Shown here: piece after piece, positions 28,550 to 36,605 of the stretch | How the letters are laid out: each line of letters starts with the position of its first letter | How positions within the stretch are numbered: the stretch's first letter is position 1 | Source of the DNA: Delftia tsuruhatensis | GTDB lineage: Bacteria; Pseudomonadota; Gammaproteobacteria; Burkholderiales; Burkholderiaceae_C | Assembly (NCBI RefSeq): GCF_903815225.1 | Contig: NZ_LR813084.1 | Coordinates: forward strand, 186,001 to 250,000 | Direction of reading: 5' to 3' | DNA length: 64,000 nt | The notes under the pieces: generated by a model | Database searches by the model: none | Told to the model about the DNA's origin: nothing | The model's input: only the letters and a program-made list of their open reading frames with translations | Translations under genes and position numbers: made by a program

Positions 28550-28823
28550 ATTGCAGCCAGTGCTGAGTTGGAATCGCAGGCCACCTATTTTATGGATCCG
28601 TTCTCCTGGAGTGGATTACAAATGCGCAATCCAACGGAGAGGAGAAAGTCAGGGTGAGTGCCGTGGCGCAGGATTTCGGGAAGACCAGCAGACTTGGTAG
28701 CCCAGGGTTTACCCCGCTTGGACGGTTTGGAAGCGCATCTTCCGCATTGACGAAACACGGTGCGCGGCGGCTTGAACAGAATGGCCGCGCGGCAAACCGC
28801 CGCCCGTTGTCCGGAGATCCGCC
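28550..28823. other. intergenic region of lower GC, no recognised gene
   Basis: This lies between the divergent GT39-like and Bug genes. Both strands hold short open frames (for example 28585-28854 minus and 28654-28902 plus), but neither has a family-like sequence or a good ribosome site. No tRNA-like fold was seen. Confidence 0.45.
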
Positions 28824-29828
28824 ATGCCCCCGACGCCTTCCCTGCCCCGTTCACGCCGCCGGTTCCTGTCCGCCGGCGGTGCCCTGGCCGCCGCCAGCCT
28901 GATGCCTGCCGTGCGGCAGGCCCGCGCCACCGAGTCCTGGCCCGCGCGGCCCGTGCGCTTCATCGTCCCCTTTCCGCCCGGCGGCCCCGTGGATACCACG
29001 GCCCGTGCCTTCACCCAGAAGCTGGGCGAGGCATGGCAGCAGACTACCCTGGTCGACAACCGCGCGGGCGCGGGCGGCATGGTGGGCGCGGCCCTGGCCG
29101 CCAAGGAGCCGGCCGACGGCTATACGCTGTTCGTCGGCTCGATACACCACGCCGTCCATCCCGCGCTGCAGCCGAAGATGGCCTATGACATCGAGCGCGA
29201 CTTCGAGCCCGTGAGCTTTGCCGCCATGTTCCCGGTCTTCCTGGTGGCCCATCCTTCGGTGCCGGCGCGCAATGTGCGCGAGCTGATCGCGCTGGCCAAG
29301 TCCGGCAACGGCCTGAGCTTCGGTTCCTCCGGCAATGGCGGCGGCACGCACCTGGCCGGCGAGCTGTTCAACATGCATGCGGGCATCAAGCTGCAGCACA
29401 TTCCCTACAAGGGCAGCGCGCCGGCCATGAACGACCTGCTGGGCGGCCAGGTGCAGCTGATGTTCGCCGACGCGCCCAGCGCGCTGCAGCACATCAGGTC
29501 CGGCCGCATCAAGGTGCTGGGCGTGGCCAGCCGCCAGCGCTCGGCCATGCTGCCCGAGATGCCCACCATCGCCGAATCGGGCCTGCCCGAGTACGAGGCC
29601 TATTCCTGGGCCGCGCTGTTCGCGCCGGCCCGCACCCCCGCCGCCGTGCTTGACCGGATCAACGCCGACTTCAACACCGCGCTGCGCGACGCCGCCGTGC
29701 GCCAGCGCCTGCTGACGGCCGGCGCGGAGGCCGACCCGGGCTCCCGCCAGCAGATGCGCGAGCGCCTGCGCGGCGAGCTGCGCAAATGGGCGCAGGTGGT
29801 CAAGGTGGCGGGCATACAGGCGGACTGA
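28824..29828 (+). CDS. Bug/TctC-family periplasmic binding protein
   Basis: This periplasmic solute receptor belongs to the tripartite-tricarboxylate-transporter type; family ligands are mostly carboxylates, amino acids and related acids. The 334-residue precursor has a twin-arginine signal (SRRRFLSAG, about residues 10-18) with cleavage near ARA. Bug landmarks are VPFPPGGPVD, AGAGGMVGA, GSSGNGGGTHLAGELFN and IPYKGSAPAMNDLLGGQVQ. No TctA or TctB membrane gene is near, so it must use a permease encoded elsewhere or act in signalling. A LysR gene follows 62 bases downstream on the same strand. Confidence 0.92.
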   Translation: MPPTPSLPRSRRRFLSAGGALAAASLMPAVRQARATESWPARPVRFIVPFPPGGPVDTTARAFTQKLGEAWQQTTLVDNRAGAGGMVGAALAAKEPADGYTLFVGSIHHAVHPALQPKMAYDIERDFEPVSFAAMFPVFLVAHPSVPARNVRELIALAKSGNGLSFGSSGNGGGTHLAGELFNMHAGIKLQHIPYKGSAPAMNDLLGGQVQLMFADAPSALQHIRSGRIKVLGVASRQRSAMLPEMPTIAESGLPEYEAYSWAALFAPARTPAAVLDRINADFNTALRDAAVRQRLLTAGAEADPGSRQQMRERLRGELRKWAQVVKVAGIQAD

Positions 29829-29890
29829 GCCGTGCGCAGCGAGGCCCGTTGCAAGCCTGCCCATGCTGCGGCGTTCCACCATAATGCTTC

Positions 29891-30829
29891 ATGGATCTCA
29901 GACAACTTCGGCAATTCCTCGTTCTCAGTGAAACCCGAAGCTTCAGCGTGGCGGCGCAAAAGCTGCACCTGGGCCAGCCAGCGCTGTCCACGTCCATCCG
30001 CAAGCTGGAGGAAGAGTTCGGCTGCCAGCTGTTCCTGCGCACCAGCCGCGGCGTCGACCTGACCATGGCCGGCCAGGCGGCCACGGCGGACCTGCGCAAG
30101 GCCCTGCTCCATGTCCAGCAGGCCCGGGACAACGCACGGCTGGCCGCGGCGGGCAAGAGCGGAACACTGAAGATAGGCTTCGTGGGCTCGGTGGTCAGCA
30201 CCCTGATGCCCAAGCTGCTGGCCGGCTTCTGTGCCCAGCATCCCCAGGTGCGGCTGGAGCTTGAGGAGGCCACCACCTCCCTGCTGATCGAGCGCGTCAA
30301 ACAGGGGGATGTCGATGTGGGTCTGGTGCGCTTTCCCATAGACAACGATCCCGACCTGGTGGTCTCTCATATCCAGGACGACCATCTGCTGGTCGCCCTG
30401 CCGCGCCACCATGTGCTGGCCGTACTGGACGAAATTCCCCTGGTGGAGATGACCTACTACCCCTTCATCCACTACACGGGCGAGGTCCAGGGCGCCCTGG
30501 CGCCCGTCATCGACGCCCTGTTCCAGGAGGAGGGGCTGGCGCCCAACACCACGCACCGGGCCGCGCAGGTGCAGACGGTGCTGGGGCTGGTGGAGGAGGG
30601 CATAGGGCTGGCGATGGTGCCTTCCAACATGTCTGCCATCTCCATGCGGCTGTCGCCCAACGTGGTGCTGCGCCCCATAGCTGGTGGCAAGTCGGCACGC
30701 GTCAGCCTGGGGCTCATCCATCTGGCACAGCCCGGAACGCCCGCGCGCATCCATTTCTGCGAGGCCGTGATGGCCTTCAGGCAGGGAGGGCCTACGCAGC
30801 GGACGGACCAGCTCGGCCTGGGTATCTAG
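29891..30829 (+). CDS. LysR-family transcriptional regulator
   Basis: This 312-residue regulator has an N-terminal helix-turn-helix (residues 1-60; MDLRQLRQFLVLSETRSFS, then ALSTSIRKLEEEFGCQLFLR) and an effector domain (about 90-300), resembling the BenM/CatR group in overall form. It is encoded just after a Bug protein on the same strand and converges with the amidase gene at 30878-32263. Either neighbour may be a target. The start is the canonical LysR N-terminus. Confidence 0.9.
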   Translation: MDLRQLRQFLVLSETRSFSVAAQKLHLGQPALSTSIRKLEEEFGCQLFLRTSRGVDLTMAGQAATADLRKALLHVQQARDNARLAAAGKSGTLKIGFVGSVVSTLMPKLLAGFCAQHPQVRLELEEATTSLLIERVKQGDVDVGLVRFPIDNDPDLVVSHIQDDHLLVALPRHHVLAVLDEIPLVEMTYYPFIHYTGEVQGALAPVIDALFQEEGLAPNTTHRAAQVQTVLGLVEEGIGLAMVPSNMSAISMRLSPNVVLRPIAGGKSARVSLGLIHLAQPGTPARIHFCEAVMAFRQGGPTQRTDQLGLGI

Positions 30830-30877
30830 GCCACGCCCCGTCCCCATGGCCTGGCCCGGTGCATTCCATGCCGGGGA

Positions 30878-32263
30878 TCAGTCCGGCAGCAACTGGTTTT
30901 CCCAGCCGCTCAACCGTTCGATGGCGCGAGCCACCTGCAGGATGCGCGCCTCGTCGAAGTAGTGGCCCACCACCTGCACGGCCAGGGGCAGGCCCTGGGG
31001 AGAAAGGCCGACCGGCACGCTGACGGCCGGGTGCCCTGTCACGTTGAATGCATACGTCTGGACCGGCCAGGAGTGGGCGCACGGAGGCGGGTCGAAACGT
31101 GGCGCCGTGTCCAGGGTCACGGGAGTGAGCAGCACATCGCAGCGCGAGAGCGCTGCATCCACGCGTGCTGCCAGCATGCGCCGCACGCGCAACGCGTTCA
31201 GGTAGTCCTCCGAAGTCACCGTGGCGCCCAGCAGCAGGCGGGCGGCCGTGCGTGCGCTGAAATCCAACGGGCGCGAGCGCAGGTCTTGCGCGTGGATGGC
31301 GAAGCTCTCTGCGCTGAGGATGACGCGGCCGGTTGCCAGAAACTCCTCGCTGCCGGGCAGGCCCGGACGGACGATGCCTGCCCCGGCTTCGGCCAGCACC
31401 GCCGCGATGCGGTCGAAGGCCGCCAGAACGGTGGGGGAGGCCTGCGGCGAGGATGGCAGGCAGTCCTGGGGGATGCCGATGGTCAGTCCCGAGACGCCCT
31501 TGTCCAGGTCGCGGACGTAGTCGTCCACGGGTTGGTCGGCGCTGGAGGGATCCAGGGGGTCGTATCCCGCCAGCACCTGCAGCGCGATGGCCGCATCCTC
31601 CACGCTGCGGGTCAGCGGGCCGCAATGGTCCAGTGTCCAGGCCAGCGGGAACACGCCGTGCTTGGACACACGGCCATAGGTGGGCTTGAGCCCCACGGCG
31701 CCGCACCAGGCCGCCGGGATGCGGATGGACCCTCCCGTGCAGGTGCCCAGCGTCAGGCGCGTGAAGCCGGCCGCGATCGCGGCCCCCGACCCTGACGAGG
31801 AGCCGCCGGGAACATGCGCCAGGTCCCAGGGGTTGCGGGCCGGGGGAAAGGGCAGGTCGAAGTCGGGGCCGCCCAGGGCGAACTCGTGCGTGGCCAGCTT
31901 GCCCAGGATGACCGCACCGGCCCTGCGCAGACGCTGCACCGTGGTGGCGTCCTCCTCGGGGACATAGTCCAGGCTCAGCCAGGAGTGGCAGGTCGTGGGC
32001 AAGCCTGCCACGTCGTAGATGTCCTTGATGGCCACCGGAATGCCATGCAGCAGCGGCAGGTCGGCGCACTCGGCGCGCGCCGCGTCGGCGATGCGTGCGG
32101 CGTCCATCGCGCCGCTGGCATCGAGATTGGTGAAGGCATGGATGTCGATGTCCATGGCGCGGATACGGCCCAGGGCCGCACGGGTCAGCGTCTCCGAAGT
32201 GGCCTTTCCCGCCCGCAGCATGCCGGCCATCTGCCGTATCGAGAGTTCAGGACTGGCGTTCAT
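30878..32263 (-). CDS. amidase-signature hydrolase
   Basis: This 461-residue amidase-signature enzyme hydrolyses an amide through a Ser-cisSer-Lys triad. K80 (PVAIKDIYD), S155 in GGSSSGSG and S179 in CTGGSIRIPA have the family's spacing; the usual GTDTGGS reads GTCTGGS, an Asp-to-Cys change next to the nucleophile. The length and the PPCAHSWPVQTYAFNVTGHPA segment resemble allophanate hydrolase/AtzE/GatA-type members. Its start overlaps by 17 bases the small gene at 32247-32483, which may encode a GatC/AtzG-like partner. Upstream is a Bug protein gene, so an imported amide could be the substrate (inference). Confidence 0.9.
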   Translation of the reverse strand: MNASPELSIRQMAGMLRAGKATSETLTRAALGRIRAMDIDIHAFTNLDASGAMDAARIADAARAECADLPLLHGIPVAIKDIYDVAGLPTTCHSWLSLDYVPEEDATTVQRLRRAGAVILGKLATHEFALGGPDFDLPFPPARNPWDLAHVPGGSSSGSGAAIAAGFTRLTLGTCTGGSIRIPAAWCGAVGLKPTYGRVSKHGVFPLAWTLDHCGPLTRSVEDAAIALQVLAGYDPLDPSSADQPVDDYVRDLDKGVSGLTIGIPQDCLPSSPQASPTVLAAFDRIAAVLAEAGAGIVRPGLPGSEEFLATGRVILSAESFAIHAQDLRSRPLDFSARTAARLLLGATVTSEDYLNALRVRRMLAARVDAALSRCDVLLTPVTLDTAPRFDPPPCAHSWPVQTYAFNVTGHPAVSVPVGLSPQGLPLAVQVVGHYFDEARILQVARAIERLSGWENQLLPD

Positions 32264-32483
32264 GTCGTGCAGGTCGGCCCATCAGGGTCTGGATGTGCGA
32301 AGGCCCGTGCTGGTGGGCCACCTCGTTGACGAGGCTGCGATGCTCCTTGAGCCATTGGTACTCGTGCAGGATCGGCTCCAGGCGCTCGAAGGGTACATGC
32401 AGGCCATGCCGGCCCAATGCGGACAGCAGCTCCTGCAGACGCTCCAGGTCCGAGGAGGACGCTTTCCTGGCGGTGGCACGCAT
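32247..32483 (-). CDS. small protein, candidate GatC/AtzG-like amidase partner
   Basis: This 78-residue, mostly helical, charged protein has no signal or membrane segment. It starts at ATG 32483, one base past the stop of the upstream Bug gene, and its stop overlaps the amidase start by 17 bases; this position between two coupled genes is the strongest evidence that it is real. The pattern LERLQELLSALGRHGLHVPF, then RLEPILHEYQWLKEHRSLV, recalls DUF4089/AtzG and GatC, small chaperone subunits that wrap amidase-signature enzymes. That assignment is by pattern only. In-frame starts at 32510 and 32540 exist but would overlap the Bug gene. Confidence 0.6.
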   Translation of the reverse strand: MRATARKASSSDLERLQELLSALGRHGLHVPFERLEPILHEYQWLKEHRSLVNEVAHQHGPSHIQTLMGRPARHERQS

Positions 32484-32484
32484 G

Positions 32485-33456
32485 TCAGATCTTGTCGATG
32501 CCTGCGTCATGGACGACTTTTCTCCACTTGTTGACGTCATCGACCACGAAGGCCCTGGAATCGGCCATGTCCTTCCAGAGGGGGAGGCTGCCGAGGTCCA
32601 TGAATTTCTGCCGGACCTTGTCGTCCGACAGGATCTGTTTCATCTGCGCATTGAGCTTTTGCAGGATGGCGGTGGGCGTGCCCTTGGGCGCCATGAGCAC
32701 GTTCCAGGCGGTTTCATTGAAGCCGCGCAGGCTCTCGGGGCCTTGCTCGCTGAGGGTCTGCCAGTCGGGCACCAGGGGCGAGCGCTCGCGCGTGGCCACG
32801 CCGATGCGGTTGACCTTGCCTTCCAGCACGTAGCTCTTGGCGGTGGTCAGCAGGTCGAAGGTGATGTCCACCTGGCCTCCCATCAGGTCGGTGAGCACCG
32901 GAGCCGCTCCCTGGTAGGGGACATGCAGCATCCTGATGCCGGTGGCCAGGCTCAGGACTTCGGCCGCCATGTGGGCCGAGGTGCCATAGCCCGGAGTGGC
33001 ATAGGAGAGCTTGCCGGGGCTGCGCCGCGCCAGATCGATCAGGTCCTTGACGGAGGACACCTTCAGGCCGGGCCTGCTGATCAGGACCAGCGGGCCGTCG
33101 TTGATGGTGGAGATGGCCTCCAGGTCATTGACGAAGTCATACCTGGACTGCCGGTAGAGCGCCGCGGAAATGCTCTGGGCCGTGGTGCCGATCAGCAGCG
33201 TATAGCCATTGGGGCTGGATTTCGCGACATGGTTGCTGCCGATGTTGCCGGCCGCGCCCGGCCGGTTTTCCACGACGACGCTCACGCCCAGGCGGCTGCC
33301 CAGTTCCTTGGCGAGGATGCGCCCCACCACGTCCGTGCCGCCGCCGGGAGGAAAGGGAACCACCAGGGTGATCGGCTTGTCGGGCCATGCAGCGTGACTG
33401 ATGCCCGCGGCACAGAGCAGCACACCGCTCCAGAGGAGCCTGACCAGTTTTTTCAT
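32485..33456 (-). CDS. Bug/TctC-family periplasmic binding protein
   Basis: This is a periplasmic solute receptor of 323 residues, with a Sec signal peptide (MKKLVRLLWSGVLLCAAGIS, cleaved near SHA). Family motifs are VVPFPPGGGTD, RPGAAGNIG, LSYATPGYGTSAHMAAE and VPYQGAAPVLTDLMGG. The start at 33456 is preferred because the signal peptide begins there; an ATG 24 codons upstream adds a polar leader. It is followed without a gap by the small gene and the amidase, suggesting capture and hydrolysis of an amide. A TTGACA sequence (33537-33542, minus) may be part of its promoter; no matching -10 was identified. Confidence 0.92.
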   Translation of the reverse strand: MKKLVRLLWSGVLLCAAGISHAAWPDKPITLVVPFPPGGGTDVVGRILAKELGSRLGVSVVVENRPGAAGNIGSNHVAKSSPNGYTLLIGTTAQSISAALYRQSRYDFVNDLEAISTINDGPLVLISRPGLKVSSVKDLIDLARRSPGKLSYATPGYGTSAHMAAEVLSLATGIRMLHVPYQGAAPVLTDLMGGQVDITFDLLTTAKSYVLEGKVNRIGVATRERSPLVPDWQTLSEQGPESLRGFNETAWNVLMAPKGTPTAILQKLNAQMKQILSDDKVRQKFMDLGSLPLWKDMADSRAFVVDDVNKWRKVVHDAGIDKI

Positions 33457-33693
33457 GGGTGAAAGGGGACGGTTGGTCGCTAGGTACGAAAGCCTGTCCG
33501 TGGCATGCAAGTCTTGCCGTTTCGGCATTTGATGCTTGTCAAGACAGTGATATCGAACTGTAGCCAGCGGCGATTTGGGCGTCCAATTCAGAAATTTTAT
33601 TCAGCTATTGATTGTTTCAATACGATAGTTTTGTATAAAAATTGACGATTTCACCGGCTCGCCTGCGCGCCGTCCGAGGGGCGCAGGCGCACA

Positions 33694-35211
33694 TCAGAGA
33701 TGCCGGGCCCGTTCCTGCAGCAGGCGCTTGAGGACCTTGCCGTTGGGGCTGGTGGGCAGCTCGGGCACGGCCACGATGTGGGCGGGCAGCTTGTAGGGTG
33801 CGAGCCGCTCGCGCAGGTGGCTGCGCGCTGCCTTGGCATCGAGCGCGGCGCCGGGGCACAGCTCCACGAAGGCGATGACCTCCTCGTTGCCGTCGTGCCC
33901 GGCACGGCCGACCACGGCGCTGCGCTGGATGCCGGGCAGCTCGTTGAGGGCCCGCTCCACCTCGGCCGGGTAGACGTTGAAGCCCGAACGGATGATCATC
34001 TCCTTGAGCCGCCCGACCACGAACAGCGCACCATCGGCCTGGAACTCGCCGAGGTCGCCGCTGGCGTACCAGCCGCCTTCGCGCATCACGGCCGCCGTGG
34101 ACTCGGCGTCACGGAAGTAGCCCTGCATCAGGCCGCGTCCGCGTATCCACAGCTCGCCGCGCTGGCCCATGGGCAGGGGCTGGCCCGTGGCCGCATCGAC
34201 GGCCTGGACCTCGGCGCCTTCGACGACATAGCCGGCGCTGGTATCGGGGCGCTGCTCGCCCATGCGCGTCAGATGCACCGAACCCGCGTACTCCGACAGG
34301 CCGTAGCCGTGGTGCAGGGCCTGGCCGAACACCTGTTCCACACGCTTCTTGAGCGTCAGGTCCAGCGGACCCGCACCCGTGTAGACATAGCGCAGCGCGG
34401 GCGCCTCGGGCCGGGGAATGCCCTGTTCCTGCAGCCAGGCCAGCAGCCGTGCATAGAGAGCGGGTGGGCCTTGGAGCTGGGAGATGCCGTGGCGCGCCAA
34501 CGCGTCCAGCAGGTCGGCCGGATCGAATTGCGGGCGCATCACCATCTGCGCGCCTGCATGCAGCGAAGCCAGCAGCACCGTGCCCAGGCCGAAGATGTGG
34601 GTCATGGGCACGAAGGCATAGCTGCGGTCCTCGGGCCCCAGGGCGCGCGACGCGGCCGAGACGCGCGCGAAATGCGCCAGCGCGTCATGCCCCACCATCA
34701 CACCCTTGGGCGTGCCCGTGGTGCCGGACGTGAAGATCAATGCCGCCACCTCGTCCTGCAGCGGTCCGCCTTCGGCCACGGCCGCATCGCGCACGGGGCT
34801 GTGCTGCATGCCGGACAGGGCCGAGTCGCATGCGGCAAAGCGCCGCGCATGGGTGCTGGCGCTGTCCGAGGCGGCCGATGTGAAGTAGACGATGCGTGCA
34901 TCGGCCTTGTCCGCGAACGCATCGATCTCGCCAGGCGCCATGCGCGCATTCACGCCGCAGGACCAGGCTCCGACCCGGCTGCAGGCCAGGATCAGTGCCG
35001 CATGCTCGGGGCAGTTCTCGGCCACGACCAGCACGCGGTCGCCAGGCCGTACGTCGAGCGCGCGCAACTCGGCCTCGGCCGTGTCCGTCAGCGCACCGAT
35101 GTCGGCAAAGCGCAGGCTGCTGCCATCCGGTAGGTGGATGAAAGGCCGCTGCGGCGCCTCGGCCAGCCAGCGGTCCAGAAGATGATGTATGCGTTGATTC
35201 ATAGGTTCCAT
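33694..35211 (-). CDS. acyl-CoA synthetase (AMP-forming ligase)
   Basis: This adenylate-forming enzyme activates a carboxylic acid to its CoA thioester with ATP. The 505-residue protein has the phosphate-binding loop FTSGTTGTPKG (about residues 159-169), the A5 motif as YGLSEYAGS, YASGDLG, the hinge region GRLKEMIIRSGFNVYP, and a C-terminal PTSPNGKVLK with the catalytic Lys. It is soluble. The substrate could be an aromatic or medium-chain acid; the sequence does not decide. It lies about 110 bases after a Bug gene, separated by a structured repeat, and may activate the acid that Bug protein binds. ATG 35211 or 35202 is the start. Confidence 0.88.
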   Translation of the reverse strand: MEPMNQRIHHLLDRWLAEAPQRPFIHLPDGSSLRFADIGALTDTAEAELRALDVRPGDRVLVVAENCPEHAALILACSRVGAWSCGVNARMAPGEIDAFADKADARIVYFTSAASDSASTHARRFAACDSALSGMQHSPVRDAAVAEGGPLQDEVAALIFTSGTTGTPKGVMVGHDALAHFARVSAASRALGPEDRSYAFVPMTHIFGLGTVLLASLHAGAQMVMRPQFDPADLLDALARHGISQLQGPPALYARLLAWLQEQGIPRPEAPALRYVYTGAGPLDLTLKKRVEQVFGQALHHGYGLSEYAGSVHLTRMGEQRPDTSAGYVVEGAEVQAVDAATGQPLPMGQRGELWIRGRGLMQGYFRDAESTAAVMREGGWYASGDLGEFQADGALFVVGRLKEMIIRSGFNVYPAEVERALNELPGIQRSAVVGRAGHDGNEEVIAFVELCPGAALDAKAARSHLRERLAPYKLPAHIVAVPELPTSPNGKVLKRLLQERARHL

Positions 35212-35223
35212 GGCGCACGCTGA

Positions 35224-35320
35224 AAAACCGGCGCGGCCCAATGCGGTGGGGGCGCCGGTTGCCCGTACGCCCCCTCCGAAGAGAGGGGGAAGGCGCGAAG
35301 CGCCTCAGGAGGTGCTCCTG
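35224..35320 (-). repeat. GC-rich multi-hairpin intergenic repeat, copy A
   Basis: This ~100-base element between two minus-strand genes folds into four stems: 35226-35234 with 35252-35260 (AACCGGCGC/GCGCCGGTT), 35270-35276 with 35283-35289 (CCCCCTC/GAGGGGG), 35292-35296 with 35300-35304, and 35306-35311 with 35315-35320. It begins directly after the Bug gene stop. On the minus strand the last stem is followed by TTTTT, so it may also terminate transcription. Copy B is at 47773-47888. Confidence 0.75.
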
Positions 35321-36301
35321 CTAGTCCACCACGATGCCTTGGGTCACCGTGGCCCACATGGCCCGTTCCTTGGCACCACGCTCGGCCAGCTTCTGGGGCG
35401 ATCCCGTCCACTCCTCGTAGCCCAGTTCCTTGAAGCGCTTGCGCAGCTCGGGCTGTGCCAGGGCGGCGTTGATGGACTTGTTGAGCCTGGCGACGAGTTC
35501 GGGCGACATGCCCTTGGGCCCGTAGACGCCATACCAGCCGCCCACGTCGAAGCCCTTGAGGCCTTCGATGCCGGATTCCGCGAAGGTGGGCACGTCGGGC
35601 AGGGAGGCATTGCGCTGGGGCGAGGTGACGGCGATGGCCCGTACCTTGCCGCTCTGGATGTAGGTACTGGCGGTGCTGATGATGTCCAGCATCATGCTCA
35701 GCTGGCCGCCGATCACGTCGGTCATGGCGGGTGCGTTGCCCTTGTAGGGAATGTGGTTCATCTCGATGCCGCTGCGCCGCGCGAACAGCAGCGCGCCCAG
35801 GTGGTTGGAGCCGCCCACGCCGGCCGAGCCGTAGTTGAGCTTGCCGGGATGCGCCTTGGCGTAGGCCACCAGTTCGGGCGCGCTTCTGTAGGGCTCGCCG
35901 TTGTTGACCACCAGGACGTTGTAGTAGCTGAGGATGGGTGCCACGGGCGTGAGGTCCCTGGCCGGGTCGAAGGACATCTTGCTCATCACGTTGGGGCTGA
36001 TGGTGATGGTGGGGCTGGCCGCGAACCACAGCGTCAGTCCATCGGGCCTGGCACGCACGACCTCGCTGCCGGCCATGGTGGCATTGGCGCCGGGCTTGTT
36101 CTCCACCACCACCGAGCTGCCCAGTTCCCTGGACAGGGCCACGCCGAACAGACGGGCACCCTGGTCCACGGGGCCACCTGCGGAATAGCCGACGATCAGG
36201 CGCACGGGCTGCGAATCCTGGGCGGCCGCGGGCAGCCCTGCCAGCAGCAGGGAAGAGAGGGCCAGTGTGGCCAGCGCCTTGCGGCGCGCGTGGACGGTCA
36301 T
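35321..36301 (-). CDS. Bug/TctC-family periplasmic binding protein
   Basis: This 326-residue periplasmic receptor has a Sec signal peptide ([20 protein letters not shown], cleavage near AAA-QD). Family motifs: [12 protein letters not shown] (a variant of the usual YPPGG loop), [29 protein letters not shown] and [25 protein letters not shown] stands just before ATG 36301. No TctA/TctB genes are near. It is upstream of an acyl-CoA ligase on the same strand and divergent from a chemoreceptor gene, which makes an organic acid a likely ligand. Confidence 0.92.
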   Translation of the reverse strand: MTVHARRKALATLALSSLLLAGLPAAAQDSQPVRLIVGYSAGGPVDQGARLFGVALSRELGSSVVVENKPGANATMAGSEVVRARPDGLTLWFAASPTITISPNVMSKMSFDPARDLTPVAPILSYYNVLVVNNGEPYRSAPELVAYAKAHPGKLNYGSAGVGGSNHLGALLFARRSGIEMNHIPYKGNAPAMTDVIGGQLSMMLDIISTASTYIQSGKVRAIAVTSPQRNASLPDVPTFAESGIEGLKGFDVGGWYGVYGPKGMSPELVARLNKSINAALAQPELRKRFKELGYEEWTGSPQKLAERGAKERAMWATVTQGIVVD

Positions 36302-36605
36302 GCGATGTCTCCTGCAAAGGTGGATGGTGCGAAGCGCCCGCGTGGCCGGCCTCGCGTCCGGTCTGCGCCGGACATGCAGGCAATGGTGCGGACATGGGCA
36401 CGGCTTGGGAATCTGCTTTTGCCAAAGCCGGGGTTTGCCGGTTGTTAGGACAGGCTGCGGAGCCCGTCCGGTGGTGCGGCGGGGACTGTCGGCATGGAAA
36501 TCAGACCCGTCCTATATCCAGGTTTGTATCTTTTGGTTTCTGATGCGGTCTGGCCCGCGAGAGCGGGTTTCCCAGGAATCCGAAGCACCGAGCGTGGAGA
36601 GACAT
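36302..36605. other. 304-base divergent region between Bug and chemoreceptor genes
   Basis: It must hold the promoters of both flanking genes. AT-rich sequence around 36490-36550 is a plausible place for the chemoreceptor promoter, but I cannot define hexamers with confidence. No gene or strong palindrome is seen. Confidence 0.45.

Noticed and set aside
28585-28902. short frames on both strands before the Bug gene
   Set aside because: No ribosome site, no recognisable family, and they overlap the Bug signal peptide region.
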